Of a stretch of 64,000 nt of DNA, positions 1 through 12,550 are shown piece after piece. The notes below the pieces were generated by a model that did no database searches, was not told where the DNA came from, and was given only the letters and a program-made list of their open reading frames with translations. How positions within the stretch are numbered: the first letter of the stretch is position 1; each line of letters opens with the position of its first letter. The translations under genes and the position numbers were made by a program. Source of the stretch: Oxyruncus cristatus (taxonomy: Eukaryota; Chordata; Aves; Passeriformes; Cotingidae); assembly GCA_013399855.1 (NCBI GenBank), contig VXAY01000172.1:2333934-2397933 (forward strand), read 5' to 3'.

Positions 1-580
1 ATACCATTAAAAAATTTATAACCACTGCTGCTCTCTTACCCACTGCGTGGATAATAGTCATGTAATATGCTATGTAATTACAACAGATTATTGGGATTTG
101 GAGGTAATCAACATGATTCCGTGATCAATGTCTATTCCAAGTGGCAACATGATGCTTCCTTTGCTGTTTCTTTTCAGAGATTCTGTTGTGAGATATTACT
201 TAATAGGAGATGATTCCATGTTAGAGAGAAAAGGCATTGAGGGACTGGTAAATCAGCAGGGATGGCAGGCTGACAACTTCCTCAGCCCATAAGGATTTAG
301 GAATTAAAAGATTTCTGTCAAAAGTTTAAATCTCCTTCTCAGACTATGACTTCAGTTATTCCTAAATTCTTCCTTAGATCAGTGGTATTTTGGAGACCAC
401 TTTTTTCCTGTAATTAAATTTATCTCCAAAAGACAGTTTCAGCATGGTATTTTAAAAGAAAGGGAAAAGGATCCTGGAAATGACAGTCTGCAGAGGCACT
501 ACTAGAGTTGCTGCAAGTATTTTCATGTGCTTATGTATGTGATTAGTTAACTTGATGAACCCAGCCATTTTTATCATAAG

Positions 581-990
581 CTGTGAGCAGCTGAGGTCAC
601 TTGGTCTGTTCAGCCTGGAGGAGAAGGGACCGAGGAGAAACCTCATTGCAGTTACAACTTCCTCACAAGGGGAGGTAGAGGGGCAGGCACTGATCTCTTC
701 TCTGTTGTGACCAGTGACAGGACCTGACGGAATGGCCTGAAGTTGTGTCAGGGGAGGTTTAGGTTGGATGTTAGGAAAATGTTCTTCATGCAGAGGATGG
801 TTGGGCACTGGAACAGGCTCCCCAGGGAAGTGGTCACAGCACCAAGCCCGACAGAGTTCAAGAAGCATTCGGAAAATGCTCTCAGGCACGTGGTGTGACT
901 CTTGGGGCTGTCCTGCGCAGGGCCCGGAGTTGGACTTTGATGATCCTTGTGGGTCTTTTCCAACTGAGCGTATTCTGTGATTCTGTGATT
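581..990 (+). mobile_element. CR1 LINE 3' fragment (5'-truncated)
   Basis: The text from the 'gagcagctgaggtcacttgg' segment through 'ttcagcctggaggagaag', 'aggttggatgttaggaaaatg' and 'cactggaacaggctccccag' follows the well-known end of the CR1 reverse-transcriptase ORF and its short 3' UTR. The copy ends in the CR1 hallmark, repeated ATTCTGTG units at about 971-990. It is heavily 5'-truncated, as most CR1 copies are, and its reading frame is broken, so it is dead. This sequence type is typical of birds and other sauropsids and is the main taxonomic clue at this end of the window. Confidence 0.9.
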
Positions 991-3900
991 GTATTTTATG
1001 AAGTAAATGAACTCTGTTTGATGTCTATTTAGTCAAGTCAATTAATTGAACTAATCATAAAATCAAATAAACTGAATTTTTGAATTAAATTCTAGACTTT
1101 CTTCCTATGTGAAAGAATTCCTGGAATCTAGATGTTAAAATGTATTTTTCTTATTAGTCCTTGTGATTAGAATGAAGGGGAGAAGAAGTTCTGATTTCTC
1201 TCTGTAGAAGTGCATATTATCCTTCAGCCAGTGTGAAGTGACATAAACCAAATGGTAAAAAAAAATTCTATTATTACTGATACGTTTCCACTGGAATAAA
1301 AGTGACAGTGGAGTTAGACCAGTGTAGCTGTCACAATACACTGATTCCAGTGAACCTCTTACGTAAACAAGCACATTTATGTTTTGCTTAGTAATAGGTG
1401 TATGACATTTTTTAGAAATTAACCTGTAAGTGGCATCGTGTATCACTTCAGATAATGTAAGTTTTTTGCTTTCCTTGTTATTACTTTGGAAGGTCTATTT
1501 AAAGGGCATTGTTATTCCAAATAGAAAGTTAAATAAGCACTTTCATCCTGATTTCATTCCATCAGTCCTAAAAACTTCTGAAAGGTTTACGTTGCTAAAA
1601 TTGTTAATAATTTTCTAATTTAGGAAATACAATGCTCTTTTCAGTTCTGGATTGAAATTCAGTTGTCATTTCAAGTTTACATTCATTTGAAATTGCATGT
1701 TACTCAAGGTAATGTACTGGATATAGGTACTTCAAGTGTTGAAGTATAGGTAGCTCATATTGCAGGTGCTTTTAATTTGTACTGGAGAGTGTGTAAACTT
1801 GCAGTACAAAGAAGTGCAAGGTGCACGAGCAACGGACATAAATGAAGGAACATCTTAATACCAGCAGTATAAAGTGTATTTAACATAGTACACTGACAGA
1901 TGTACCCTTTAGTAGTGGGCCAAGGTAAGAAGTCTGTGCTGCAGAACAAAGGCAAAATGCAAATTTTGGAGGGGGCAGCATCTTTATACAGGAAAGTTTC
2001 AGTTTTAATGTTGCCTAATGTAACTAAAAAATTAAAAACATTGATATATGAGATGCAATTGTGTGTTTTAAGTTGAGCTAAAACACCTTTCCATATTGTT
2101 TTGGCAAAACATAAAAGAAATAGGTAAGTTCGTAAAAGGGAATTACATAGTTCTGAGGTTTTATATGAGAGAAAGAAGAAAGATTGAAACAGGAAGCATA
2201 GGAAATATGTTTGGAGTTTTGTCTTTTGACACGTTTTGTATAAAATATTTAGAGAGAATATTGATTTCATTGTCTGTCATTGATTTTTAGCAGCAATATC
2301 AGCTAGTCAGTTTTTGTGGAAAAGTTGCTCCTGTTTTTTATATGGAAAAGTATTCTAAGAGTGATCTCAGCTGCCTGATAGTTTACATTTGTAAAAAGTG
2401 CAGGTAGTCATGAATTCAATGTTTAAGTCTTCTGACACAACACTGGATAAAATATTGCCCTCTGTAGGTATATGATTTTGTCCATATAAACAACACTCTC
2501 TTCACTTGTTAGTGCTTCTTCAACTACTCCAGCAGTCAGGAAGTTACTAATGCTGCTAAATTGTCATGAAACATTATGTATTGAGCTTTCCTTGTGAAAG
2601 AAAAACTGTTTACAAAGAGCACAAAACCTCAGGTAACCTTCAAGTTCAGTTACTTACCATTAGAGAAGAGATCCTCCCGTGTAATTAGTCATGAAAGGAA
2701 AAAATATTTACATGTAAACTGACACATAGGAAAGTCCAGTTCGAGTAACCAGTCATACCAGCAGACGGAGGCATAGTGGGTTTTGTTTGTAATGACAAGG
2801 AGTTGCCTGTGAGAAAGAAATACCTCCTCCTTGGAGATAAATAATTCAAGCATGGAAAAAAGCAATCAAGACACAAATCTCATTTTTTGGTTCAGTAACC
2901 TGTTCAGCCTTCTGAGAATATGTTAATTTCTTGTTCAAGTTGGAAAGAAGTGAAAAGCAGCAGTAAATAGCGTTTGGATGAAAATATTTTTGAGCTGGAC
3001 AGCACAGGTTATTTTCGTGTAGTGTTAAGATTCAATGGTGTGAAAATTTAATAGCAATAAAAATAATTCTTCAAGACCAAATGCAAAACACCAGTCCTGT
3101 TTATCTGAAAGAATTTAAAAGGCTGAAATATCTTGGATCAAATTGTAAAAAAATTAAGCAGGTTATAAATGAAAACAAGCTTACATTTTAATTTTTTTTT
3201 TTTTTGTATTAGGATCTTAAAGGTAATGAGGTTCTTCCCTTCATACCCCCTAGTTACTTGATTTGTGTACAGAAGAGATAGTATTGCAGTTGTAAATGAA
3301 TAATTGAAAGATCATTAAAGTAACTACGCGGCTTTGCACATAGTACTAAGTGAGCAGAATGTGGAAGCTCCAAAACCAATTGACTGAATATAAAATACAA
3401 TTTGGGCATAGATACATACTGAAAACATTAAATGCTTTTAAATGTAATAATAAAAAAACTAAATTATTTTTAATATGTCTGAGAATTTTTGTTGTTTTGG
3501 TGATATTTATTTAAAGATGCTGCTATTTTCTGAAGAGTTCGAAATATCTTTTGTAAAAGAAAAAACATTTCATAACAGGGAAGTTATTTGACAAAGACAT
3601 GATAATTTGATATTTAAGATGAAGAGATGGTAAGTTTGTGTGTTCTAATAATGCTGATTCTAGTGATGATAATAATAGAAGTGAATTAAAGTGATGTTAA
3701 TGTAATGCTTCTGTAATGAGTATAACTTTCTATGCCACTTCCATAGCTAGCAGTTCAATTAATCTTAATGACTTTGTAGGAAGATGTTTGTTCGTTTAGT
3801 ATTTTTTAAACTGCATTATATTATTATGAATTTTAAACATAAATTCATTCATAAATTCAAACTTTCATTTTTGTTTTTCTTCAGAACTGAGGATAATTAT

Positions 3901-5595
3901 ATCATACAAGTAGGACATTTGAATTTGAAATAAGACTTTGAGAAAGTAACGCTTTCCTACTCTTTTCTGATAATAGAAGAAACCACTGGGAACCTCTGAG
4001 AGTTTTTCAAATGCATTTCATGGTACAATTAATGCCCAGACAAGTCAGAATTTATGACAGTGTGTTTTGAATCAAAATAATTCTGGTGCTGAATGTAGCA
4101 CAGATGTGTTTTATATGCAAAAAAAAGAACTTTTTTTCTCTCTATCTACGAAGTGTACCTGCTTGACACTTCGACTGTGAGAAACTAATTGAAGGATTAA
4201 TGTGATATATAAAACCTGTATTCAGAGATGGGAATTTGTACACATTTCATGTGGAAAATTGAAGTACAATTTTTTTTTCCTGGCTTTATAATGGTAATAC
4301 ATTACAGGATTTCAACTTGATAATATACTTAATCTGTGAACAAGTATTCTAAGACTCTTTACATGGTTGCAAATTAATACAAAAATACAATTTTCAAGTC
4401 CTGTGTTCACACTGAATTACATTAATAATTAATTAGTCTTGCTGCAGCTAAAGTTTCATTCTTTTTGTTAGGTATCAGCCAAAGTTTCTTTTTTCACTCC
4501 AGAAAGATGTCATCAGATACTGTGTTTCCATAGAGAACTACCAAGCTTGCAGACAGTGCTTTTTTTTTTTTAACCAATTATTATCGGGAAGTACTGGAGA
4601 AAAAAAAAACCAAAGGCTTTGGGTGTTCAAATTACTTTTCGGTGTGGCAAACTCCCTTAAGCACATATTTTGATGGATCAAAGCAGCTTTGGTTGCTGAG
4701 CAATATAAGCATAAATTAAAAAAAAAAAAGAAATAACAGTTTAAACCTACAGTTTTAAAAGATCAAATGTGAAATACGCAAGAGCATTTTCCCTGAAGTT
4801 GTTGCACAGTTAATCTGTCCTATTAGAAGGAAACATTTGCTGTCCTTTATTGTGAATCATTCCATGACTGGAATTCAGTTCAGTCTCCGATCAGTGTTGA
4901 CATTGAATTCAAGACAAACTTGCTTAGGACAGCCTGCTCCAGTAATAAAGCAGTTATTCTCATAGATAAATTCTGTGGTCCTACGATCTTTATCTGTCAT
5001 ACCTTCCTAATCTGTCTTCTTTTCTTGCCTTCCATCAGTTTCTGGCTTGTTCTATGTACTCCATTTCCATGTTACACCATCTTCATAACTCGTACTTCCC
5101 ATTTCCTCATTGGACATCATTGTCTTGTGCCTAATTGCCACCTTCTACTTCACTCTCACTTCTGTTGGTCCCTGCGTTCTGGTGAATCACATTTTCTTCT
5201 TCTTTCCTTTTCTGCCACTGCCTCTATGTTTGGTAGGTGTTAGGGACTGGAACTCAAAGAGTGAAGATTTTCTGCTCTTGGCCCAGTCTCTAGTCTCATT
5301 TGGGTCAGGACCAATAATTCAGAGAAAACTGGGTGTTGTTCCAATAGCCCCAGACATTCTCAGTTATCCATATGCAGTCTTGGGAGGGGTAGGAGCATGC
5401 CTACTGCCAGCAAAACCTTGGGAGATGTCATCTGTTAAACTTTGTGGTCAAAAATGAACTGAGGCTTTTGTCAAGTCTCAGCATTTTCCCGTATGTAGTA
5501 AGATTCCATGAAAGTGAAATGCCTGACAAATGATAAATCAACATCTGACATATGACAAATATTTTTTGTTTCTATTTGTTCATGATAATGAAAAT

Positions 5596-5641
5596 ATAAA
5601 AAACAAAAAAAAAAAAAAAAACCAAAAACAACAACAACAAA
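5596..5641. repeat. A-rich tract with AAC repeats
   Basis: A run of A interrupted by single C bases passes into ACA/ACAACA units. It could be the tail of a degenerate retroelement or slippage-derived low-complexity DNA. No element body is recognisable on either side. Confidence 0.8.
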
Positions 5642-6093
5642 CTAACTGGCTTCCCTCTCTGTCCCAGAACAAAATTTCACTTTTATCACCTTGTTGCTCT
5701 GCTTGATACAGCAAGATGACTCACTTGAAGTTATTGGCAAGTTCCTTTTCATGGGAAAAATTTCAGGGCTGTGGACACAATGTTATGTGATCTCTTCTAG
5801 TCAGAGTTAAAAAGCAAAGCAAAAATAATTTTCACAGCTTCAGATAGGTCTGGATGTCCAGCTCAAAACAGAAGTGCAAGTCTGACCAATCCATTTTAGA
5901 TGGTGGAAGGCACATTTCTTTTGATCTTTCAGTTTTTGAAAGACACCTGTATAATAATTTAAGAACAGCGCCACAGACCCAAATGTTCCCTGTCATCCTG
6001 CAGAATGAACTGAGGAGTTTGTGGAACTGCATATGTTTCTCAGTCAGCACTTTTACATAGATGTATGAGCCCAGATTTACAAAGGGCATATGT

Positions 6094-6350
6094 CGAATCA
6101 GAGAATGATTTAATTTGGAAGGCTCCTGGGAAAGTAATTTGCAGTTCAGTCCCCTCCTCAAAGCAGGGGTAACATTAAAGTTGGATTCTATAACTGATCT
6201 AGGCAATCTGTTCCAGTGATAAATCCCTCTTATTCTGGATTTTTTCCCCTTTATCTCCAACTGGAATTTCTCTTGTAGTTATTTCGAACTCTTGCCTCTT
6301 GTTCTTTTGTATTGCATCTCCGAGAATACGGAGTGTGTTGCCAACTTTTC
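6094..6350 (-). mobile_element. Old, diverged CR1 fragment, reverse orientation
   Basis: On the + strand the block opens with 'gaatcagagaatga' followed by a TTTGGAAGG segment and 'cccctcctcaaagcagg', which matches the reverse complement of a CR1 3' end. It continues with 'ctgttccagtga' and further CR1-like pyrimidine-rich text. The divergence is clearly higher than in the copies at 21.2 kb and 45.3 kb, so this is an older insertion. Its upper boundary near 6350 is approximate. The open frames over it are relics or chance. Confidence 0.65.
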
Positions 6351-6760
6351 TGTAATCCCACTCGCTTTTACATTGTGGAAGAAGTTGCCATGCAGCATTA
6401 TAGTCCAAAAGTGAAGTCCTAAGATCTTGGCAAACAGAATTAATTTCTGATAAATCTTATGATTTATGATATGATAAATCTTTAATAAATAGAAAGAAAA
6501 CACGAATGGGATTTATGGTGGTGAGTAGAGAGTCTAGCAAAATCAGCAGGAATAAAGGGATATGAGAAATCCTAACTTTCATCCAAATGAATGCAGTTGG
6601 GTTCAATCCTGAAAGATGCACCTCTGTGTGTTGTGGCCACAAAACCCACTCTTAAGTGTTAAGATGTCTGTTACCTCAAGGTCTTACTCTCTCTCTTTAG
6701 AGATATAACTGAGGCTATAATGCTTCTTAATTGATCACTACTAATAAACCAATTAACACA

Positions 6761-6778
6761 TTAATTAATTAATTAATC
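6761..6778. repeat. (ATTA)n microsatellite
   Basis: About four and a half TTAA/ATTA tetranucleotide units sit in AT-rich intron. A second short tract of the same unit is present at 10728-10745. Confidence 0.85.
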
Positions 6779-8092
6779 AGCAATCCCCTAGGTATCACAG
6801 TTTTATGATGCCTTGCTACATTGTTAGTTGCGTGTAATTATTGAGTTTAACACTTTTTTCTTATAAATCGCCCCATATTATTTTGGAATTGCAGTTCTAT
6901 ACCCTTCACTTTAACCTCCCACCCCAGTTAGTAACAAATTTGCAATTCTGTCACCCTTTTAACTTCTCACTTTAATTGTTTTGGATTTAGACCGCATGGA
7001 GAGTCCACTGGGTTTCCTGTGGGTCTTCCCTTTGAACTTTTATTAATGAAGCAGCTCAGCTTCATTAAAGTCTGTGGGCATCTACATTCCTTTCAAAAGA
7101 TCTGCCCACTTTTGTTCTTGTACTGCTTTTATAAGTTATTATCTCTTACATTTCTAAATGCTTGTTTTTCCTGCCCTTCTGTATGCCTTTCTCTAACCAC
7201 TCTACTTTCAAATAAACAAGCTGCCCCTTAATTGCTCTTTCCCCATTGCTCCAATTTGCTACATCCATTTGCAGATTTCATATTTCCAAAACCCTTTCCT
7301 TGGTAATCTTGGCCTTAAATGGTCTTATTGATGTTGTTAGATACTGAGGGACTTGTAAGGTCCTACCCTTGTCAAATATCGCCAATGCTCCCTTTCAGTT
7401 ACCTGCCTAATAGCCATTACATATTCTTTACATTACACAGTTTCTAAGACATGTCAGTCTACTTTGGCCTCTTTCATCTCTACCCGGTTTCGATTAAGTG
7501 CACTTTATTCCACGTAGCTCCTTCTGGTTCATGTGCAAGTGAACACATGTACTTTTTCTCATTCCGTTTGTTGCTCACACGGTATCCTGGCTGTCAGGGA
7601 GCAGTGCAGGCCTGCTGGTCCCTAAGGGAAGAGGAGCCAGGTGCTGAGCATGACAGGCTGACAGAGGAAGGGCTCGGTTCCTCCCCAGCAGCACTATCTC
7701 AGAGTTGTCCTCGAGTCCAAGTAGCCGAACCTCCCTCCTCTTCCAGGAAGAGGGCTTGCCATTAACTCCCTTCCAGTGCTCACTCTGTCAGATGTTCCAT
7801 CAGAAATCAACAGCCTTGACATCTGCTAATCTACTCGTTTTTCTGTCTTGTTATGGAGTCCAGTACTCTGGTAGAACCTCTTTCTCAAAGGATCCTCCCT
7901 TAGATTAGGACCAGATGCTCTTCTGTTCTTTGAAAAGATGATGAAACATTCACTCAAATTTTAATGGTGTTTTTTTAGTTATATCTTGCATATATATTTA
8001 GAGGTATTTATTAATGATCAGTTTTGGTAATATCACAACTTTGCAAACTTTTACGAGATTCTGAAAAATGTGTTTTTTTCTGTTTCTTTTAG

Positions 8093-8257
8093 TATCTCCT
8101 GAAGCAATTGGATTCCTGTCTGCAGTTGGGGTGTTCATTATTCTCATGTTGCTACTTTTCCTATATATTAATAAGAAGATGTGTTTTGAAAATGTTAGTG
8201 GTTTCCCAGATCTCGATTCAGGATACACTACAAGAAAGAATTCACAAGATAAACTTT
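8093..8257 (+). CDS. SYT14: SYT14 coding exon: transmembrane anchor
   Basis: This exon of synaptotagmin-14 encodes the only membrane segment of the standard protein. Synaptotagmins are membrane-trafficking proteins with an N-terminal anchor and two cytosolic C2 domains. The exon begins after an AG acceptor with the last two bases of a Val codon, then reads SPEAIGFLSAVGVFIILM and continues into a roughly 23-residue hydrophobic stretch ending LYIN, followed by the positive stop-transfer pair KK. The rest, through GFPDLDSGY and RKNSQDKL, is the start of the cytosolic linker. It ends at a GTAAGT donor (8258) after one base of a Tyr codon (phase 1), which joins correctly to 14597. The sequence is close to my recollection of mammalian SYT14, including the exact extent of the hydrophobic segment. 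Confidence 0.95.
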
Positions 8258-9129
8258 GTAAGTATTTGACATACAGTGCAATAAACTTAATTATAAGTAT
8301 GCACATTTTTACAAGGATGTAACAACACAACAGCGTTGACTTTTCCTGTGACTGTGCAGTACCTGGAAAGGAACCAACCCTTGTGTCCACGAGCCACAGA
8401 AATTCAACAGCTATATAACCAAAGAGTTGACATTTACTTAAGGGAAGATACTTCTCTTACACTATGAGAATACTCCTGAACTCATTTTAAACATCCCATA
8501 ATTGTTTAAAATTAAATCTTTTCAAGTAAATTTGTGAATGGATTATTGGGTTTTCACTCAGCTTATTAAAATCCTCCACTGAACTTTTGGAGGTCTTGTG
8601 TTTTTCACGTGAAAAGTAATTTTAAAGAACTAAACATTAGAAACATCTCTGACTAACAAATTGCTGAATACTTTTACTACAACAAAGTCTTTAAGAATTG
8701 TGTGTAACAAAGAAACTTAGACCTTGAAAAAGATATTGAGGGTTGGTAAAACAACCCCTTTCTACTTTTGTACTGTGAAAATTGAACAGTCTTTGTTAGC
8801 CAACTTGAGAGAGAGAGACAGGCACTAGGGAGCAGAATGGGAAATTGGAGAGGCCTTCTTCCCTTCTACCTCTTTAAAATATGGAGCTAAATTTTTATTT
8901 TCAATTTTCTTGGAGGCAAAAATAGCTCTTCCCCTGGAAATTAAGTCTGTCATATTAACTTTCTTTTTTGCTACAAAACAAATCTTCATCTTCTAAAATA
9001 CCTTACCTTATTTAAAAGACATCAGATATTTTGGGGTGAAGAAGTCTCCATGATGTGTGTTGTGTTAAAAACTTGTTTCAGTGTGACATTGATGAAAGGA
9101 TATAATTTAACTCACAACTTCTTCTTTGC

Positions 9130-9474
9130 AGGTTAGAATTAAAAAACCCCAATATTTCCACCTCACACAGTTGTCTGGTTTTTGAAAATAATGAATTTTT
9201 TTGTGGCTAGTGGGTGCTGCAGTTGATGAAAGACTATGGTTTTGCTGGTTGATTGTGGCCTCATTTCAAGGTATTTACTTAGCTGTTTTCTTATTATTTT
9301 CAATGCACATTGAATGGAAGGAGGAAAGCTGCAACTTCCCCTGGTAAATATATTGATTTTTGAGATAGCAAAAGCAAATAGCTCTGAAATTGAACTTGGA
9401 GGAACAGAGATGATCCGTTTGTGAAACGGAGGACCTTTCATTATTGAAAGTTGTTGCTGAATAGGCTGGACAAA
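9130..9474 (+). promoter_or_regulatory. SYT14: 5' leader or promoter-proximal region of the alternative exon
   Basis: No TATA box or CpG island is evident immediately upstream of the ATG at 9475. A good acceptor-like signal, a pyrimidine stretch ending TTTGCAG with AG at 9130-9131, could mark the 5' edge of this exon, which would then carry about 343 bases of 5' UTR joined to an upstream non-coding exon. An ATG at 9188 opens an 11-codon upstream frame and would reduce translation from 9475 if included. The alternative is transcription starting inside this interval. Confidence 0.35.
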
Positions 9475-10426
9475 ATGGCATTTTTCAAAAACCTTCACCA
9501 AAATCTGAGCCTTCCCTCTGTGTCTTCCCTGGTGGACACGTTTAGCAGTGCTGTGGATGATCTGGCCAGTGTTGTTGGAGAGGTCAGCTACAGTGTAGCT
9601 GACTCAGTAACAGAACAAGTAACCAGCATGATAAATGGCCTTCGTGCAGAAGATCAGAGCTCCAAAATGCAGAGTGATAAACCTGTGGAAGGGAAGGAGG
9701 AACATACCCCGCCGTTAACTCATTCTCAGGAAATTAACATGAAAGTGAAGAGAGGTGTTGCAGAACACAAAGAGACTCATAATTCTAATTCATTAGATTT
9801 TGTAAAAAAAGGTACGAGTCAAGTTGGAGTATCTGACCATGTCTTGGACAAAACCCAGTGCCAGTTAAAAGGCACAGATAATGATAATCCTTCCAGTTAC
9901 ACAGAAGTACCTCAGGTTTTGAAGTCTGTAGGAGGACCTTTTAAAAGGGAAGCAGTGGGGGGAAATGAGTGTATTGTAAATGATAAGAGCTTGAAGGATA
10001 GTCACTTGAAAAGTAATAAATTTACCATGGAGCAATCTATTGAGGAGCAAGATAATTGTCTGTATGCAGTATCGGATAATTCTAAGAATCACTTGAATAG
10101 AAAAATCAAACCACAGTCACCTGGAGTTGATTTTAAGGATTCTGATCAAGTGCATAGTATGAATGTTCCCCAAGATTTAGAAACAAAACTTGTTGAAGTA
10201 CAGAAGCAAAATTTATCAGACTCGAGCTTGAAGAAGATGCACGATGATGACCCCAAGTGCCTTAATGAAATCAAAGAGAGGAAATCAGAAGCCTTTTTTG
10301 ACAGAAAAGGAAAATTCATCTCAAAGGATGAAGACAATATGTCAACTACAAGTGCAAATGATGGTAAAGAGAAAAACTCAAAGAAATTAGAGAGAGAGCT
10401 ATTTAATAAGAAGACAGCAGGAAAAG
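9475..10426 (+). CDS. SYT14: SYT14 alternative first coding exon (soluble long isoform)
   Basis: This is a large open exon of 317 codons plus one base, far longer than any chance frame in this AT-rich intron. The ATG at 9475 is the first after an in-frame TGA at 9445 and has A at -3 and G at +4. Residues 1 to about 58 (starting MAFFKNLHQNLSLPSV) form an alternating hydrophobic pattern likely to be an amphipathic helix. Residues about 60-317 are hydrophilic, rich in K, D, E, S and N, and probably disordered. There is no transmembrane segment. The exon ends at AAAAG|GTGAGG, phase 1, and joins 14597 through an Asp codon to give AGK-D-NSYMSKDQ; the full isoform is 797 residues. I infer an alternative promoter isoform of SYT14 that is cytosolic or peripherally membrane-bound. 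I cannot say from memory whether such an isoform is annotated. If the donor is not used, translation would stop at 10536. Confidence 0.78.
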
Positions 10427-10727
10427 GTGAGGAGTCTGTTAGCAAACTGCATTCTTCGACCTTTCCTGAAACTTATGATAATTCCTACTTTTTTCACCTA
10501 TTTTACACATTTAATGATAGTGTTGCCTGTGGATGAAAGTAGGGTTGGTTTTTTCAGTGCTTCATTCTCTAATTATGTTGATATTTCTTGGAAGTTAATT
10601 ACTTTTGAAACTATTGCTTAAAGGAATTGATTAACAAATGGCTTTCCTATGTTCTAACTTCACTTTTTTTTCTATATGGTTTTTCTTACCTTCTCTGGTG
10701 TGCCTTGTGTGGTTTCTGTCAAAAACC

Positions 10728-10745
10728 ATTAATTAATTAATTAAT
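10728..10745. repeat. (ATTA)n microsatellite
   Basis: Tandem ATTA units directly follow a CCATT segment, 300 bases downstream of the alternative exon donor. Confidence 0.8.
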
Positions 10746-11272
10746 ACTTCTTCTGTGAATGTGGTTTTCATTTTGTTTATTTTAAAAGCATTGCATAAAA
10801 TGTGCTAAGATGATAAAAGAAATAACTTCTCTTGCATTTACATTACAGTAGATCTTCAGAATATTTCTGGGATATGTAAGATAATGATTTCAAGACACAA
10901 GACTCAATGAGAAATGACTATTAAGTGATTTTAAGTATAGAAAAAGTGAATGAGGCTTGTCTTAAAGTTCTAGTCTTCAAAGAAAACCTTTGTGTTGCTG
11001 GTATGGATACTGTGTGTGCCGTCTTTAACATCGAGTCTTAAACAATATGATAAGGGGATTGCAATAACAGTTGAAGTAACAGGAAGAAGTAAAACCTTGC
11101 ATTTTTACACAGTTGTTTTGCAAGCTGCCTAGGGAAGTTTTAGAAAACAACACAGGCTTTTCCAGAGGTGCTCTTTCTGCAGAGAAATGAATGATTTCAT
11201 AATAGAAACACTTTTTTTTATTTTCGTGTGTGTGTTTTCCCTTATCTGAAAATTTCAGTTATCTGCTTTCTT

Positions 11273-11323
11273 GGGTTTTGGTTTGGTTTTGGTTTTATTT
11301 GGTTGGTTTTTTTTAATTTGGTT
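11273..11323. repeat. T/G low-complexity tract (TTTTGG units)
   Basis: Irregular GGTTTTGGTTT units pass into a T run. The same style of low-complexity DNA recurs at 12551, 22783, 29243 and 30831 on this strand and as A/C-rich tracts at 33236 and 35627. Confidence 0.8.
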
Positions 11324-12550
11324 TAGGAGGTGTTTTCCATGTTTGTATGATAACTATGATCTTATTTATTATTTTTTTATGTAATACTATATTTGTAAAC
11401 TATATTCTCTCTCAAAAATGGCATTTTAGGTCCCATAATAAGCAAATTATTAGATTTCAATAGTGTAATAATTGCTCATGAACCATGTTAGCCAAATAAA
11501 GCAAAATTTTTAGTTAGAACATGAATTCTCTTAGGCAAGTTTCCAACTAAGGTATAAAAGTCAAATTAGAATTGGCAAGGAGAGGCATAAAACCCTGAGG
11601 GTTGTTTTTTGGGTTTTTTTTTTTGATGTACAGGAAGCTATTTTTTTCCCAAGAATCTGAAACAAATTTGCATTGTTAATTTAAAAAAGTATTTACATGG
11701 ATAGCTTTTGTTTTAACTTTAATGAGGTTTTTAAGTCCCGTGAAGAGGTCGTGCTTCATGACTTATGATAGTAGTATACATTCTCAGTCTTTTCTGCTAG
11801 GAACTGGAGAAAAAAAATAACTGGTATCCCTGAGAACTTCTGGATGCTTACAAAAGTCAATGTATTATTAGAGACATTAACTTTCAACTCTTCTTTCAAA
11901 CGTGTTGCTATCATGCTTTATACTACTCCATTCTTTACACAGGCTGATTAGTGAACCTAATTTCATATTTGTGAGTACATTTCTTGCAATGCTAAAAGAT
12001 GTATCTAATACTGTTGTCTGGAACTATATTTTAGTCCTTGTATGCTCTGCTTTAATTATAGTTGTGGAAATCTGCAGAAGGTTCCAAGTTGGCAGGTTTC
12101 AACCTATTGAGGGCCCTATGAGACAGAAAATTTTACTCTGTGTACCAGCAAAGGAGACTCCTTTTTCTGGGCAACCTCTTGCACTGAGTGTGTTAGCCAG
12201 AATATATCCTGCTTGGTGTGATATTTTCAGCAAGTGATCAGTGAAATTGAACTTTCTGTACAGGCATCCATACAATGGGAAGAACCATATATCTGTTAGA
12301 CTTGGATTAAAATTGATAGCCTAGACTTGAAAGATCTAGTTTCTCATTAGCAGTCTATTAAGACACCATTTTTCCTATAAATACTGAATTAAGATTATGT
12401 ATGCATTGCATGTGGAGCTGATAGCACCATATCCACTTAAGGTTTTCTGACTTCTTCCATTACAAGACCTTATTTTCAGTTCCCTAAAATTGTGTGCTAA
12501 ATTTGAAAAGAACTATGATGAAATTAGGCATTATTTCTGTTGGAGATCAT

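Larger units (their letters stand above)
1..8092 (+). other. SYT14: SYT14 intron 1 (3' part); no coding exon seen
   Basis: This stretch lies upstream of the membrane-anchor exon and ends at the acceptor AG at 8091-8092, preceded by a T-rich tract. The standard first coding exon, which must end with one base of the split Val codon, was not found here, and there is no GC-rich or CpG-rich block that would mark the promoter, so both are probably further upstream. The interval holds a CR1 tail near 581-990, an old reverse CR1 near 6094-6350, an A-rich tract near 5603, an ATTA repeat near 6761 and pyrimidine-rich patches near 4960-5225 and 7060-7520. The remaining open frames are short and have no recognisable protein character. 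Confidence 0.8.

Noticed and set aside
4149..4173. 8-bp inverted repeat CGAAGTGT/ACACTTCG
   Set aside because: Arms of this length with a nine-base loop are expected many times by chance in 64 kb.
1..8092. Search for the standard SYT14 first coding exon and promoter
   Set aside because: No ATG-led frame ending in one base before a donor with fitting sequence, and no CpG-rich region, was found; it probably lies upstream of the window.
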